A stretch of 64,000 nucleotides of DNA, taken from positions 1 through 64,000 of the forward strand of contig CAMILZ010000008.1 in NCBI GenBank assembly GCA_946223075.1, given 5' to 3'. The position numbers were made by a program, and so were the translations under genes. Source of the DNA: an uncultured Dermabacteraceae bacterium (lineage in GTDB: Bacteria > Actinomycetota > Actinomycetes > Actinomycetales > Dermabacteraceae). Positions 1-8,477 of the stretch are shown here, one piece after another; within the stretch, counting starts at the first letter, position 1, and each line of letters opens with the position of its first letter. The notes under the pieces were generated by a model that had not been told where the DNA came from, made no database searches, and saw nothing but the letters and a program-made list of their open reading frames with translations.

Positions 1-227
1 GCGACACCACCGAGGAACAGGTACACGCCAATCGGATACTCCCACGGCGGCGCCTTCACGATCTGGCGACCGTAATAGCTCGTGAACTGGACGTCCTCGA
101 CCATCGACACTTCGCCCATGCGGTTCTGGCCGCGTTTACGGGCACCGTCATATTTGGTCGCTTCGGGCCGACGCTTGCGACGCATCGGCTGCGGCGGGCG
201 GTAGCTATCGAACTCGTTCTGGCTCAT
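1..227 (-). CDS. nrfD: NrfD/PsrC-like membrane subunit of formate dehydrogenase (partial, N-terminus only)
   Basis: Only the first 75 or so codons lie in the window; the gene runs off the left edge. The reading begins MSQNEFDSYRPP, is basic and hydrophilic for about 55 residues, and then reaches IVKAPPWEYPIGVYLFLGG. That is the hallmark entry into the first membrane helix of NrfD/PsrC polysulfide-reductase-type quinone-binding subunits. The start ATG overlaps the stop of the iron-sulfur subunit gene in an ATGA, so the two are translationally coupled, and a GAGG lies a few bases upstream. It probably passes electrons from the iron-sulfur subunit to the quinone pool, in place of the cytochrome b subunit of enterobacterial enzymes. 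The family call rests on a short N-terminal piece but is well supported by context. Confidence 0.8.
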   Translation of the reverse strand, partial: MSQNEFDSYRPPQPMRRKRRPEATKYDGARKRGQNRMGEVSMVEDVQFTSYYGRQIVKAPPWEYPIGVYLFLGGV

Positions 228-1207
228 TTCCTCTTACCTCCCACGAACATGAGGGCGGTCGTCGCGATCATCGCCCCCGCCGCGAGTGCGGCACGGCCGT
301 ACATCTTCGGCAGGTCCATCGTGCCCACGCGGGGGTCCGGCGGCAGGCCGTACACCTCGGGTTCGTCGAGGAGCAGGAACACCGAGCCGAGACCGCCGAC
401 ACCGTCATTCGGGTTCGCGCCGTAGAGGCGAGCTTCGGTCATGCCCTCCTCGTGGAGCTTCTTCACTCGCTCCTTGGCCTTCGCGACCATGTCGTCGCGA
501 TCGCCGAACTTGATCGAGGTCGTGGGGCAGGTCTGCGCACACGCGGGCTGCTGGCCGTCCTTGAGGCGGTCGTAGCAGAGCGTGCACTTGTTCGCCGTGC
601 CCTTGTTCGGGATGTCCTGCTCGAGGTGCGGGCGGTCATCACGGTCGGTCTTTGGGGAGACCGTGCCGTCGTCACGACGCTCGATCACGCCAAAGGGGCA
701 CGTGTACACGCACGTGCCACAGCCGTTGCAGACGTCGGCCTGCACCACGACAGTGCCGAATTCCGTGCGGAACAGCGCACCGGTGGGGCACGCATCGAGG
801 CAACCCGCGCGCGTGCAGTGCTTGCACACGTCCGAAGCCATAAGCCAACGGAATTCTTCCGTGTGCTTTGGCTGCTGCTCGCTCGGCGGTTTTTGACCGA
901 TCTTCGGCATGCCGAGGTTCACGAGCTGGCGACCCGACTCGCGGGCCTGCTCGATGCGCTTTTCGGACTGCTCGATAAAGGCCACGTGACGCCAGGTGTT
1001 CGCACCGAGCGAGCCCGTGTTGTCGAACGACGAGCCGAGCAGCTCGAAGTTGCCGTCTTGGGGATTGCGGTTCCATTCCTTACACGCGACCTCGCAGGCC
1101 TTGCAGCCAATGCAGATCGACGTGTCGGTGAAGAACCCCTTGCGGTCGTGCGTGTGCTCCCACCCCGAAACGGAGATGGGGTCAGCGGTCGTGTTGAGAA
1201 GACTCAT
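224..1207 (-). CDS. Formate dehydrogenase iron-sulfur (beta) subunit
   Basis: Electron-transfer subunit of about 327 residues. Four cysteine clusters are visible: CIGCKACEVACKEWN near residues 32-46, CKHCTRAGCLDACP, CNGCGTCVYTCPFG and CTLCYDRL...CAQTCP. This is the pattern of FdnH/HybA-type proteins that carry four [4Fe-4S] clusters. A single hydrophobic helix (LAAGAMIATTALMFVGG) followed by basic residues closes the protein, so it is probably membrane-anchored by its C-terminus. I chose the ATG at 1207 rather than the GTG three bases earlier in the reading. A GGAGGT sits five bases upstream of the ATG but only two from the GTG, and the ATG overlaps the catalytic gene's stop as TGATG. It lies between the catalytic and NrfD genes, with tight overlaps on both sides. 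Confidence 0.93.
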   Translation of the reverse strand: MSLLNTTADPISVSGWEHTHDRKGFFTDTSICIGCKACEVACKEWNRNPQDGNFELLGSSFDNTGSLGANTWRHVAFIEQSEKRIEQARESGRQLVNLGMPKIGQKPPSEQQPKHTEEFRWLMASDVCKHCTRAGCLDACPTGALFRTEFGTVVVQADVCNGCGTCVYTCPFGVIERRDDGTVSPKTDRDDRPHLEQDIPNKGTANKCTLCYDRLKDGQQPACAQTCPTTSIKFGDRDDMVAKAKERVKKLHEEGMTEARLYGANPNDGVGGLGSVFLLLDEPEVYGLPPDPRVGTMDLPKMYGRAALAAGAMIATTALMFVGGKRK

Positions 1208-4200
1208 CACACACCTCCATTCTCATCGTGGGACGCTTGCGAGTTGTCATTAACCATGCTCGTGCGGCCGGTCTCGCCGTCTTGGCCGTTGGACCCGGTT
1301 TCCGTGTCCTCGTCGACCTTGTCGGCGCGGCGCTGAGCTTCCTTCGAGCCGGGCTTCGATGCGGCGATTCCCGTGAAGCCCGGGCTGTTCGAGCCGCGGG
1401 TCGTCTCTTCGGCGACCTTCGCATCCTGCTCGGGGCTCGTCTCTTCGATGCCCGCGTCTTTCGCCGGAACCGTGACGCGCTGCATGCCCGTGTCGAGGGT
1501 GATACCAGCCTCGCGCTGGTACTTCTCCACGAGATCCACGAGCTCGGGGCCACGCGGCCTGCGACCCGGAATCATCGCCACCGAGGAGTACTTCGAATCC
1601 TGGATGCCGGTGTTCGGGTCCATCGTGATACCGAGCAGGTCGTTCGCGCCGTCACCCGTGATGATCGCGTCCTCGCCCACACCCCAGTGGTACGGCAAAC
1701 CAATCTGATGCACGGTGTGGCCGTTGACGTTGAGCGGCTTGAAACGCTTCGTCACAAGTACTCGCGCTTCGATCGCGGCACGCGGCGAGATGAGGGTTGC
1801 CCACTCACCGTTCTTCACCCCAACCTCGTCAGCGAGTTCGGGAGAAATCTCCGCGAACATCTCCGGCTGAAGTTCCGCGAGATACGGGAGCCAGCGACTC
1901 ATGCCACCCGCCGTGTGGTGCTCGGTGAGTCGGTACGTCGTGAAGACGTACGGGTACACCTCTTGCAGAGGCTCGCCGTAACCGGGCGCGGTGAGGTTCT
2001 CTTCGCGAGGCATGACCACGCGAGTCGGCTGGTTCTGCTGCGGGTACATGATGTTCGGCAGCTTCGATTCCACGGGCTCGTAGTGAGTCGGGATCGGGCC
2101 ATCGATCATGCCCTTGGGCGCGAACAGCCAACCCTTACCGTCGGGCTGCATGATGAACGCATCATCGCCCGCGAGGGCAGCGGGACCACCCACGGTCGCA
2201 TCCGGGCGCGCCTTCGGGTTGAGGCCCACGGGGAAGTCGGGGACGTCGTGACCAACCCACTTCTCCTGGTCTTCGTCCCACCAGATCCATGCCTTCTCCG
2301 GGCTCCAAGGCTTGCCTTCGGGGTCCGCAGAAGCGCGGTTGTAAAGGATCTTGCGGTTGGCTGGCCACACCCAGCCCCATTCCCTTTCGGTGTAGGGGCG
2401 GCCGTCGGCGGGCTCGCGAACCGCGGCATGGTTGATGCCGTCGGCATACACACCGGCGTAGATCCAACAGCCACCGGCCGTGGAGCCGTCAGCCTTCATA
2501 TCAACGAACTTCGCGAGCGGCTTACCCTTGTTTTCACCCTCGGTGTAATACCCGTTGATCTCGCGAATCACAGCTTCGGCATCGACCTCGCCGTGTTCGT
2601 CGAGCGGGTAATCCCATGTCATGTCAAGAACGGGCCGATCACGAGGATCGTCCGAGTCCTTGAGGGCTTCGCGAATACGGTTGCCGAGATCGAAGAAGAA
2701 CTGAAGTTCGCTTTCGGCATCGCCCGGCGGGGTGACGGCCTGGTGGCGCCACTGCACCATGCGCTGGGTCTGCGTGAACGAACCAGCCTTCTCCGTGTGG
2801 TTAGCGGCGGGCATGAAGAACACTTCGGTGTCGATGTCTTCAGTCTTCAGCTCGCCCGTTTCGATCTCGGGGCCGTTCTTCCAGAACGTGGCAGTCTCGA
2901 TCATGTTGAAGTCGCGAACGACGAGCCACTTGAGGTGGCTCAGCGCCTTGCGGTGCAAGCGACCGTTCGAGCTACCGACCGCGGGATTCTGGCCAAGCAC
3001 GAAGTAGCCATCCACCTTGTCCTGGAGCATGAGCTGCAGGGTCTGGTAGGTCCCGTGTGCGCCGGTGAGTCGCGGCAGGTAGTCGAAGTGGAAGTTGTTC
3101 TCCTTGGTCGCGGACTCACCCCACCACGCCTTGAGAAGGCTCGCGGTGAACTCCTCCGATTTCGCCCAGAAGCCCTTTTGCTTCTTCGTGCCGACCGAGT
3201 CGAGATAGGTCTCCCACGTGTCCGTCACGCCTGCCTTCGGCATCGGAAGGTAGCCGGGAAGGATATGGAAGAGGGCCGGGATGTCGGTCGAGCCCTGAAT
3301 ATTGGCGTGTCCGCGAAGCGCGAGAATACCCGAGCCTGGACGGCCCACGTTACCCATGAGCAACTGGAGAATCGAGGCCGTGCGAATGAACTGCGCGCCA
3401 CCCGTGTGCTGGGTCCAACCCACCGCGTAGCAGAACGCGGTCGTCTTGTCGCGGCCCGAGTTCTTCACCACCGACTCGGCGATGTACGCGAAGTCTTCCT
3501 GGCTCACGCCACAAACCTTCTCCACGACCTCGGGGGTGTAGCGCTTGAAGTGGCGCTTGAGGATCTGGAACACGGTACGCGGGTGCTGCAGGGTTTCATC
3601 GCGAACGGGGAGGTTCTTCTCCTCGTCCATTTCGTACTGCCAGCTCGACGGATCGTACGCGCCGGCCTCGGGATCGAAGCCCGAGAAGAAGCCGTCAAGA
3701 TCCTCGGGATCCTGATAATCCTCACTGATGAGGGTCGAAGCGTTCGTGTAGTGCTTCACGTACTCCTCGAAGAACAGGTTGTTCTCAAGAACGTGATTAA
3801 TGAGAGCACCGAGCAGAACGATGTCGCCACCCGCGCGAGTGGAAACGTACTTGTCCGCGAGGGCCGAGGTGCGCGAGAAGCGTGGATCCACGTGAATCAC
3901 GCGCGCTCCACGAAGCTTTGCTTCAATAACCCACTGGAAAGCGACCGGGTGACACTCGGCCATGTTGGAGCCTTGGATGATGATGCAGTCCGCATTCGCG
4001 AGGTCCTGCACCGGCTGCGTGGCTCCGCCGCGCCCAAACGAGGATCCCAAACTGGGAACCGTGGCGCTGTGTCATATGCGGGCTTGATTCTCGATCTGAA
4101 TAGCACCCGTGGCGGTAAACAGCTTCTTGATGAGGTAGTTTTCCTCGTTATCGATGGTCGCGCCACCGAGCGAGGCGATACCGAGCGTGCGGCGCACGGG

Positions 4201-4638
4201 GCGGCCGTGCTCGTCGGTATCCTGCCAGTGCTTCTTGCGAGCCTCGAGGTAGCGCTCGGTGATCATCGACATCGCGGTCTCGCGATCGAGCTTGACCCAC
4301 TCTTTCGACTTGGGAGCGCGATAGAGGATGTCGGTCACTCGGCCAGGTGCGTTGACGAGCTGCTCGCTCGCCGATCCCTTCGGGCACAGGCGGCCACGCG
4401 AGACTGGCGAATTTGGATCGCCTTCGATCTGAATGACTTTATTGTCTTTGACGTAAATGCGCTGGCCACAGCCAACAGCACAGTAGGGGCACACGCTCTC
4501 GACGACCTTGTCGGCGGTCGTGGTGCGCGCCTTGAGGTCTTGATACGTGGGCGACTGGGAGGTGGGGCCGAGCCCCAGCACATCGCGAGACTTGGCCTGC
4601 CTCAGCACAGGCCAATTAAGAGGATTTAGTGATGCCAT
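1207..4638 (-). CDS. fdhG: Formate dehydrogenase catalytic subunit, selenocysteine-containing
   Basis: One selenoprotein gene of 1143 residues. Read naively it breaks into two ORFs at an in-frame TGA (4074-4072). The flanking protein reads NQARI-(UGA)-HSATVPSLGSSFGRGGAT, which aligns with the NQAR-V-U-H-G-P-T active-site stretch of E. coli FdnG, so residue 189 is Sec bound to the molybdenum or tungsten centre. The reading frame and homology continue on both sides. A [4Fe-4S] site is formed by C50, C53, C57 and C85 (SVCPYCAVGCG, RLCPKG). The molybdopterin-binding domains fill the rest, and the C-terminal tail of about 70 residues is low-complexity and charged. No twin-arginine signal is visible at the N-terminus (MASLNPLNWPVLRQAKS), unlike FdnG, so catalysis is probably cytoplasmic. 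It heads the operon with the iron-sulfur and NrfD subunits. The selABCD genes must lie elsewhere. Confidence 0.95.
4030..4067 (-). promoter_or_regulatory. SECIS-like hairpin for selenocysteine insertion
   Basis: It lies directly downstream of the in-frame UGA, where bacterial SECIS elements sit. The upper stem GGUUCCC/GGGAUCC (4060-4054 with 4048-4042) encloses the five-base loop AGUUU and contains a U-U mismatch two pairs in. This resembles the bulged U and the GU in the loop that SelB recognises in E. coli fdhF. A lower stem GCGCC/GGCGC (4067-4063 with 4034-4030) extends it. The apical loop is about 19-23 bases after the UGA. SelB binding is inferred. Confidence 0.75.
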
Positions 4639-4660
4639 GGCCCAACCCTATCAGGGCCAT
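4637..4660 (-). promoter_or_regulatory. fdhG -10 element inside an inverted repeat
   Basis: The perfect 7-base repeat ATGGCCC/GGGCCAT (4637-4643 and 4654-4660) overlaps the fdhG start codon. Between the arms, on the minus strand, lies TAGGGT (4650-4645), six bases before the ATG. That is a good -10 position for a leaderless transcript. The repeat could be an operator over the -10. Alternatively, if transcription starts further upstream, it is an RNA hairpin hiding the start codon with AGGG in its loop. I cannot tell which. Confidence 0.45.
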
Positions 4661-4668
4661 CTAGAAAA

Positions 4669-4687
4669 GAAACCCTGGTCAAGCGCA
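4669..4687. repeat. Intergenic copy of a ~20-base motif shared with 26843-26862
   Basis: GAAACCCTGGTCAAGCGCA here matches GAAATCCCTGGTCAGGCGCA at 26843-26862, with one gap and one mismatch. Both copies lie in AT-rich intergenic DNA. On the minus strand this copy contains TTGACC, a -35-like hexamer upstream of fdhG, but its spacing to the fdhG -10 is too long for a simple promoter. Confidence 0.4.
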
Positions 4688-4876
4688 ATTTTTCGAAACA
4701 TAAAGCTTGCAAAAACGAGCAACCGTCGGAACGTGCGATCCCACCCGAACGCCCGGACACACCCGACATGCGCAAGCTCTCGCTTCTCCAACTCCCCCAC
4801 CCGGTCCCGCGCATGAGTGGGAAGATGGAGGTGACCCGCGCACAAAGCGGACCCTCAACCCAAGGAGACTTCGAGA

Positions 4877-7432
4877 ATGACCTCTGAAAATCTCACTCGT
4901 GCCGAGGCGCAAGAGCGCTCCTCGTTCCTCGAGACCACGCACTACGACGTGAATCTCGATCTCACACAAGGTCCAAAGACCTTCCTCACTGAATCCACGA
5001 TCTACGTGAACTCGACCGAAGCGCGCGAAACCTTCGTCGACCTAATTGCCCCCGAAGTTCTCGAGATCACCCTCAACGGCGAGAGTCTCGACAACCCTGC
5101 AGAACGTTTCGACGGAGCGCGGGTTCAGCTCCCCGCACTCAAGGTGGGCGAGAACGTCATTACTATTCGTGCAAACGGGGCCTACATGAACACCGGAGAG
5201 GGCCTGCACCGCATGGTCGATCCGGTTGACAACGAGGTGTACCTCTACACCCAGTTTGAAGTGTCCGACGCCCGCCGCATGTACGCGAACTTCGAACAGC
5301 CCGACCTCAAGGCCACGTTTGCCTTCACGATCACGGCTCCCGCCCACTGGCGAGTCATCTCGATCGCCCCAACTCCGGAGTCCGTCCCGGCCGGGGAGGA
5401 TTCCGACGGTCAGCCGATCGCCACGTGGACCTTCGAAAAGACACCGAAGATTTCGACCTACCTCACGGCGCTTATCGCCGGTAAGTACGAGGGCTACGAG
5501 GGCACGATCAAGTCCCGCAGCGGCCGCGAAATTCCGGCTGGCGTGTACGCGCGCGCTTCGCTCGCCGAGTACCTCGACGGTGAAAACATCCTGAAAGTCA
5601 CCCAACAGGGCTTTGACTTCTACGAAGAGAAGTTCGACTGCGACTACCAGTTCCCCACCTATGACCAGATCTTCGTACCCGAATACAACATGGGCGCGAT
5701 GGAGCACCCGGGCGCCGTGACCTTTGTTGAACGCTATGTGTTCCGCAGCGCCGTCTCGGACGCGATCCGCGAGCGCCGCGACCTCACAATCCTCCACGAG
5801 CTCGCGCACATGTGGTTCGGCGACCTCGTGACGATGAAGTGGTGGGACGATCTGTGGCTCAACGAGTCGTTCGCCGAGTACGCCTCAACCCTCTCTTCGG
5901 CGGAAGCCACTCGCTGGACGAATGCGTGGACGACCTTCGCGGGATCAGAGAAGGCGTGGGCCTACAACCAGGACCAGCTGCCCTCGACCCACCCGATCGT
6001 TGCCGACATGGTCGATTTCGATGCGGTCGAGACGAACTTCGATGGCATCACCTACGCGAAGGGCGCCTCGGTTCTGCGCCAGCTCGTCGCCTACGTGGGC
6101 GAGGACTCGTTCTTCGAAGGCCTGCGCGCCTACTTCAAGAAGTACGCCTGGCAGAACACGGAACTGACCGACCTCCTCGACGAACTCGAAGCGACGAGTG
6201 GCCGCGATCTTCGCTCGTGGAGCAAGCTGTGGCTCGAGACTGCAGGCGTCAATACCCTCCGCCCGGAGATCGAGCGCGACGCGGAGGGCACCGTCACGTC
6301 GTTTGCGGTTGTGCAGTCGGCAGCTCAGGATTACCCGACGATCCGCCCGCACCGCCTCAAGATCGGCGGCTACAGCCTCGAGGGCGGCACCGTGAAACGC
6401 ACGGTGAGCGTTGAAACTGACATCGACGGTGAGCGCACCGAGATCGCCGAGCTCGCGGGCACGAAAGCCGACCTGTGGCTCATCAACGACGAGGACCTCA
6501 CCTATGCGAAGGTCCGCCTCGACGATGATTCACTCGCTTTTGCGCTCGAGCATCTTCGTGATATTGACGACGAGCTCGCGCGCACGCTCGTGTGGAGCGC
6601 GACATGGGACATGACGCGCGACGCGGAGCTCCCGAGCCGCCGTTACCTCGAGCTTCTGCTCAAGAACATCGACCGCGAGAAGGACTCCTCGGTTCTGCGC
6701 ACGCTGCTCGGGCGCCTCGACGCCGTGGGCACGCGGTACGCGGCACCGGCGGATCGCGAGGAGCGCGAGAAGAAGGTCGCCTCGGCACTATGGGAGCTCA
6801 CGCAAGGGGCCGACGGAGGCAGCGATCAGCAGCTCCAGTTCCTCGAGTCGTACCTGCAGTTCGCCGGCAAGGCCGATCTCGACACCGTGAAGGGTCTGTT
6901 CGATGGCTCGGTCACGCTCAAGGACCGCGAGATCGACACCGACCTGAAGTGGCAGATCACGATCGCGCTTGCCGCGAACGGTGGCATCGACGAAGCCGGC
7001 ATCGACGAGGTTCTCAAGAGCGACGACACGCAAAATGGCCGCAAGAGCGCACTCACGGCGAAGGCCGCGATCCCGACCGCCGATGCGAAGGCAGCGGCAT
7101 GGAAGAAGACCGTCGAGGAAGACACGCTCGCGAACGAGCACCTCTCCTCGGCTGTGATGGGCTTCAACCGCGCGAGCGAAGAACTTCGCGCGCCGTACAT
7201 CGAGCCGTACTTCGAGATGATCGAAAAGGCATGGGCCTCGCGTTCGAGCGAGATCGCGAACCGACTCATCCAGGGCTACTTCCCGGGTCAGTACCCGAGC
7301 GAAGAGATCGTCCGGAAGGCCGATGAATGGCTCGCTTCCCACGAAGACGCGATCTACGGCATGCGCCGTCCCGTCCTCGAGGGGCGCGATTCGGTGGCCC
7401 GCGCGGTGCGCGTGCAAAACGCCGATAAGTAG
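4877..7432 (+). CDS. pepN: Aminopeptidase N (M1 family)
   Basis: Zinc aminopeptidase of 851 residues that removes N-terminal residues from peptides in the cytoplasm. The zinc site is the classical HELAH motif near residue 306 followed by 18 residues and a glutamate (LWLNESFAEY). The exopeptidase motif, normally GAMEN, reads GAMEH near residue 271, so the glutamate that holds the substrate N-terminus is kept but the asparagine is replaced. Length and the C-terminal ERAP1-like helical half match actinobacterial PepN. AAGGAG lies eight bases before the ATG. A strong terminator follows. It is divergent from the formate dehydrogenase operon and stands alone. Confidence 0.95.
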   Translation: MTSENLTRAEAQERSSFLETTHYDVNLDLTQGPKTFLTESTIYVNSTEARETFVDLIAPEVLEITLNGESLDNPAERFDGARVQLPALKVGENVITIRANGAYMNTGEGLHRMVDPVDNEVYLYTQFEVSDARRMYANFEQPDLKATFAFTITAPAHWRVISIAPTPESVPAGEDSDGQPIATWTFEKTPKISTYLTALIAGKYEGYEGTIKSRSGREIPAGVYARASLAEYLDGENILKVTQQGFDFYEEKFDCDYQFPTYDQIFVPEYNMGAMEHPGAVTFVERYVFRSAVSDAIRERRDLTILHELAHMWFGDLVTMKWWDDLWLNESFAEYASTLSSAEATRWTNAWTTFAGSEKAWAYNQDQLPSTHPIVADMVDFDAVETNFDGITYAKGASVLRQLVAYVGEDSFFEGLRAYFKKYAWQNTELTDLLDELEATSGRDLRSWSKLWLETAGVNTLRPEIERDAEGTVTSFAVVQSAAQDYPTIRPHRLKIGGYSLEGGTVKRTVSVETDIDGERTEIAELAGTKADLWLINDEDLTYAKVRLDDDSLAFALEHLRDIDDELARTLVWSATWDMTRDAELPSRRYLELLLKNIDREKDSSVLRTLLGRLDAVGTRYAAPADREEREKKVASALWELTQGADGGSDQQLQFLESYLQFAGKADLDTVKGLFDGSVTLKDREIDTDLKWQITIALAANGGIDEAGIDEVLKSDDTQNGRKSALTAKAAIPTADAKAAAWKKTVEEDTLANEHLSSAVMGFNRASEELRAPYIEPYFEMIEKAWASRSSEIANRLIQGYFPGQYPSEEIVRKADEWLASHEDAIYGMRRPVLEGRDSVARAVRVQNADK

Positions 7433-7478
7433 TCCGTTTACGGGGCTGCGCTGAGCGCGGTAACCGTCGGAAATGAAG

Positions 7479-7509
7479 GCGGCCTCACTTCGCGTGGGGC
7501 CGCTTTTTT
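7479..7509 (+). terminator. Rho-independent terminator after pepN
   Basis: GCGGCC-T-CAC pairs with GTG-G-GGCCGC around a TTCGC loop, followed by six T residues at 7504-7509. This is a textbook intrinsic terminator for pepN. It ends only 35 bases before the MscS start and so excludes the upstream ATG at 7473 as a start for that gene. Confidence 0.92.
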
Positions 7510-7532
7510 ATGCACACTCAAGGTTTCGGGCC

Positions 7533-7538
7533 TACGGT
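7533..7538 (+). promoter_or_regulatory. -10 element (TACGGT) of the MscS gene, leaderless type
   Basis: TACGGT ends six bases before the chosen ATG at 7545, so the transcript should begin at or next to the start codon. The same hexamer with the same spacing precedes the ABM gene (10771) and the phosphotransferase-like gene (30559). Confidence 0.5.
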
Positions 7539-7544
7539 TGGGGC

Positions 7545-8471
7545 ATGAACCTTTTGGCAGAGACGACGACCGAAGAAGCATTCTCGCTCGTGGATCGCGT
7601 TGGAGAGTGGCTACTTTCAAACGGGATCACGATCCTCGTGATCATTCTCGTGGCGCTCATCGTGCGATTTGTGGTGGGTGCACTCATCAATCGCGTGTTC
7701 ACGACGATGTATCAATCGGGCTCACGCATCTCTCGCATGACCAACGTGGTGGTGAAGAAGAATCCCGATGCGGGGATGGCAGCCGCGAATGAGGAACGGC
7801 GCAAGCAGCGCGCCGACACCCTCTCAACCGCGTCAAAAAACGTCGCGAGCGTCATCATCTGGTCGATCGCCTTCGTCATGATCCTCTCGCAAGTAGGCGT
7901 CAATATCGCACCTATCATCGCCTCGCTCGGTGTGGCCGGCCTCGCCGCCGGTATTGGAGCTCAAACACTCATTAAAGACGTCCTCGCGGGTGTGATCATG
8001 CTGTTCGAGGACCTCGTGGCCGTTGGTGACTACGTGGATCTCCAGTTTGCGGAGGGCACGGTCGAGAACGTCAATTTGCGCGTCACCCAGGTGCGCGGGC
8101 TCAATGGCGTTCTGTGGACCGTGCGCAACGGCGAGGTGATTACGCTCGGCAATTACTCGCGTGGCCTCGGCACCGCGTTTGTGGAGCTCGATATCGATTC
8201 GGCGGCGAATGATGAAAAGGTCACGGAGGCCATCCATGCCGTGTTCGACGCCCTCAAGTCCGATCAAAAATGGATGAAGCTCATCGTGGGCCTTCCCGAG
8301 GCAAGCGGGATCCTCTCGGTCGATGGTGCACGCTATCAGCGCCGCATCACGGCTGACACGATTCCCGGCAAGCAGTGGGATGTTGAACGCGAAATTCGCA
8401 AGCGCTTGCGCGTGGAGTTCGACAAGCGCGGAATCGAGTTCGCGCTCCCCCGCTTCCAAGAGTCGGCATAA
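7545..8471 (+). CDS. Small-conductance mechanosensitive channel (MscS family)
   Basis: Membrane channel of about 308 residues that opens under membrane tension and releases solutes during hypo-osmotic shock. Hydrophobic helices lie near residues 20-45 (GITILVIILVALIVRFVVGAL) and 100-120, followed by the pore helix with the Gly/Ala pattern ASLGVAGLAAGIGAQTLIKD. The beta domain (GDYVDLQ, VENVNLRVTQVR) and the C-terminal alpha/beta domain are typical of the family. I start it at 7545. The longer reading from 7473 would include the pepN terminator, and a -10-like TACGGT lies six bases before 7545. It is convergent with the thioesterase gene, with a 6-base gap. Confidence 0.9.
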   Translation: MNLLAETTTEEAFSLVDRVGEWLLSNGITILVIILVALIVRFVVGALINRVFTTMYQSGSRISRMTNVVVKKNPDAGMAAANEERRKQRADTLSTASKNVASVIIWSIAFVMILSQVGVNIAPIIASLGVAGLAAGIGAQTLIKDVLAGVIMLFEDLVAVGDYVDLQFAEGTVENVNLRVTQVRGLNGVLWTVRNGEVITLGNYSRGLGTAFVELDIDSAANDEKVTEAIHAVFDALKSDQKWMKLIVGLPEASGILSVDGARYQRRITADTIPGKQWDVEREIRKRLRVEFDKRGIEFALPRFQESA

Positions 8472-8477
8472 ACGACT

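Noticed and set aside
4072..4074. Frameshift or nonsense mutation making fdhG a pseudogene
   Set aside because: The frame is continuous on both sides, the UGA falls exactly at the known selenocysteine position, and a SECIS-like hairpin follows.
1228..4629. Very long open reading frame (over 1100 codons) on the plus strand opposite fdhG
   Set aside because: It mirrors the selenoprotein gene in an antisense frame. Long antisense ORFs are expected in GC-rich DNA, and the translation is Arg/Val/Leu/His-rich with no recognisable domain.
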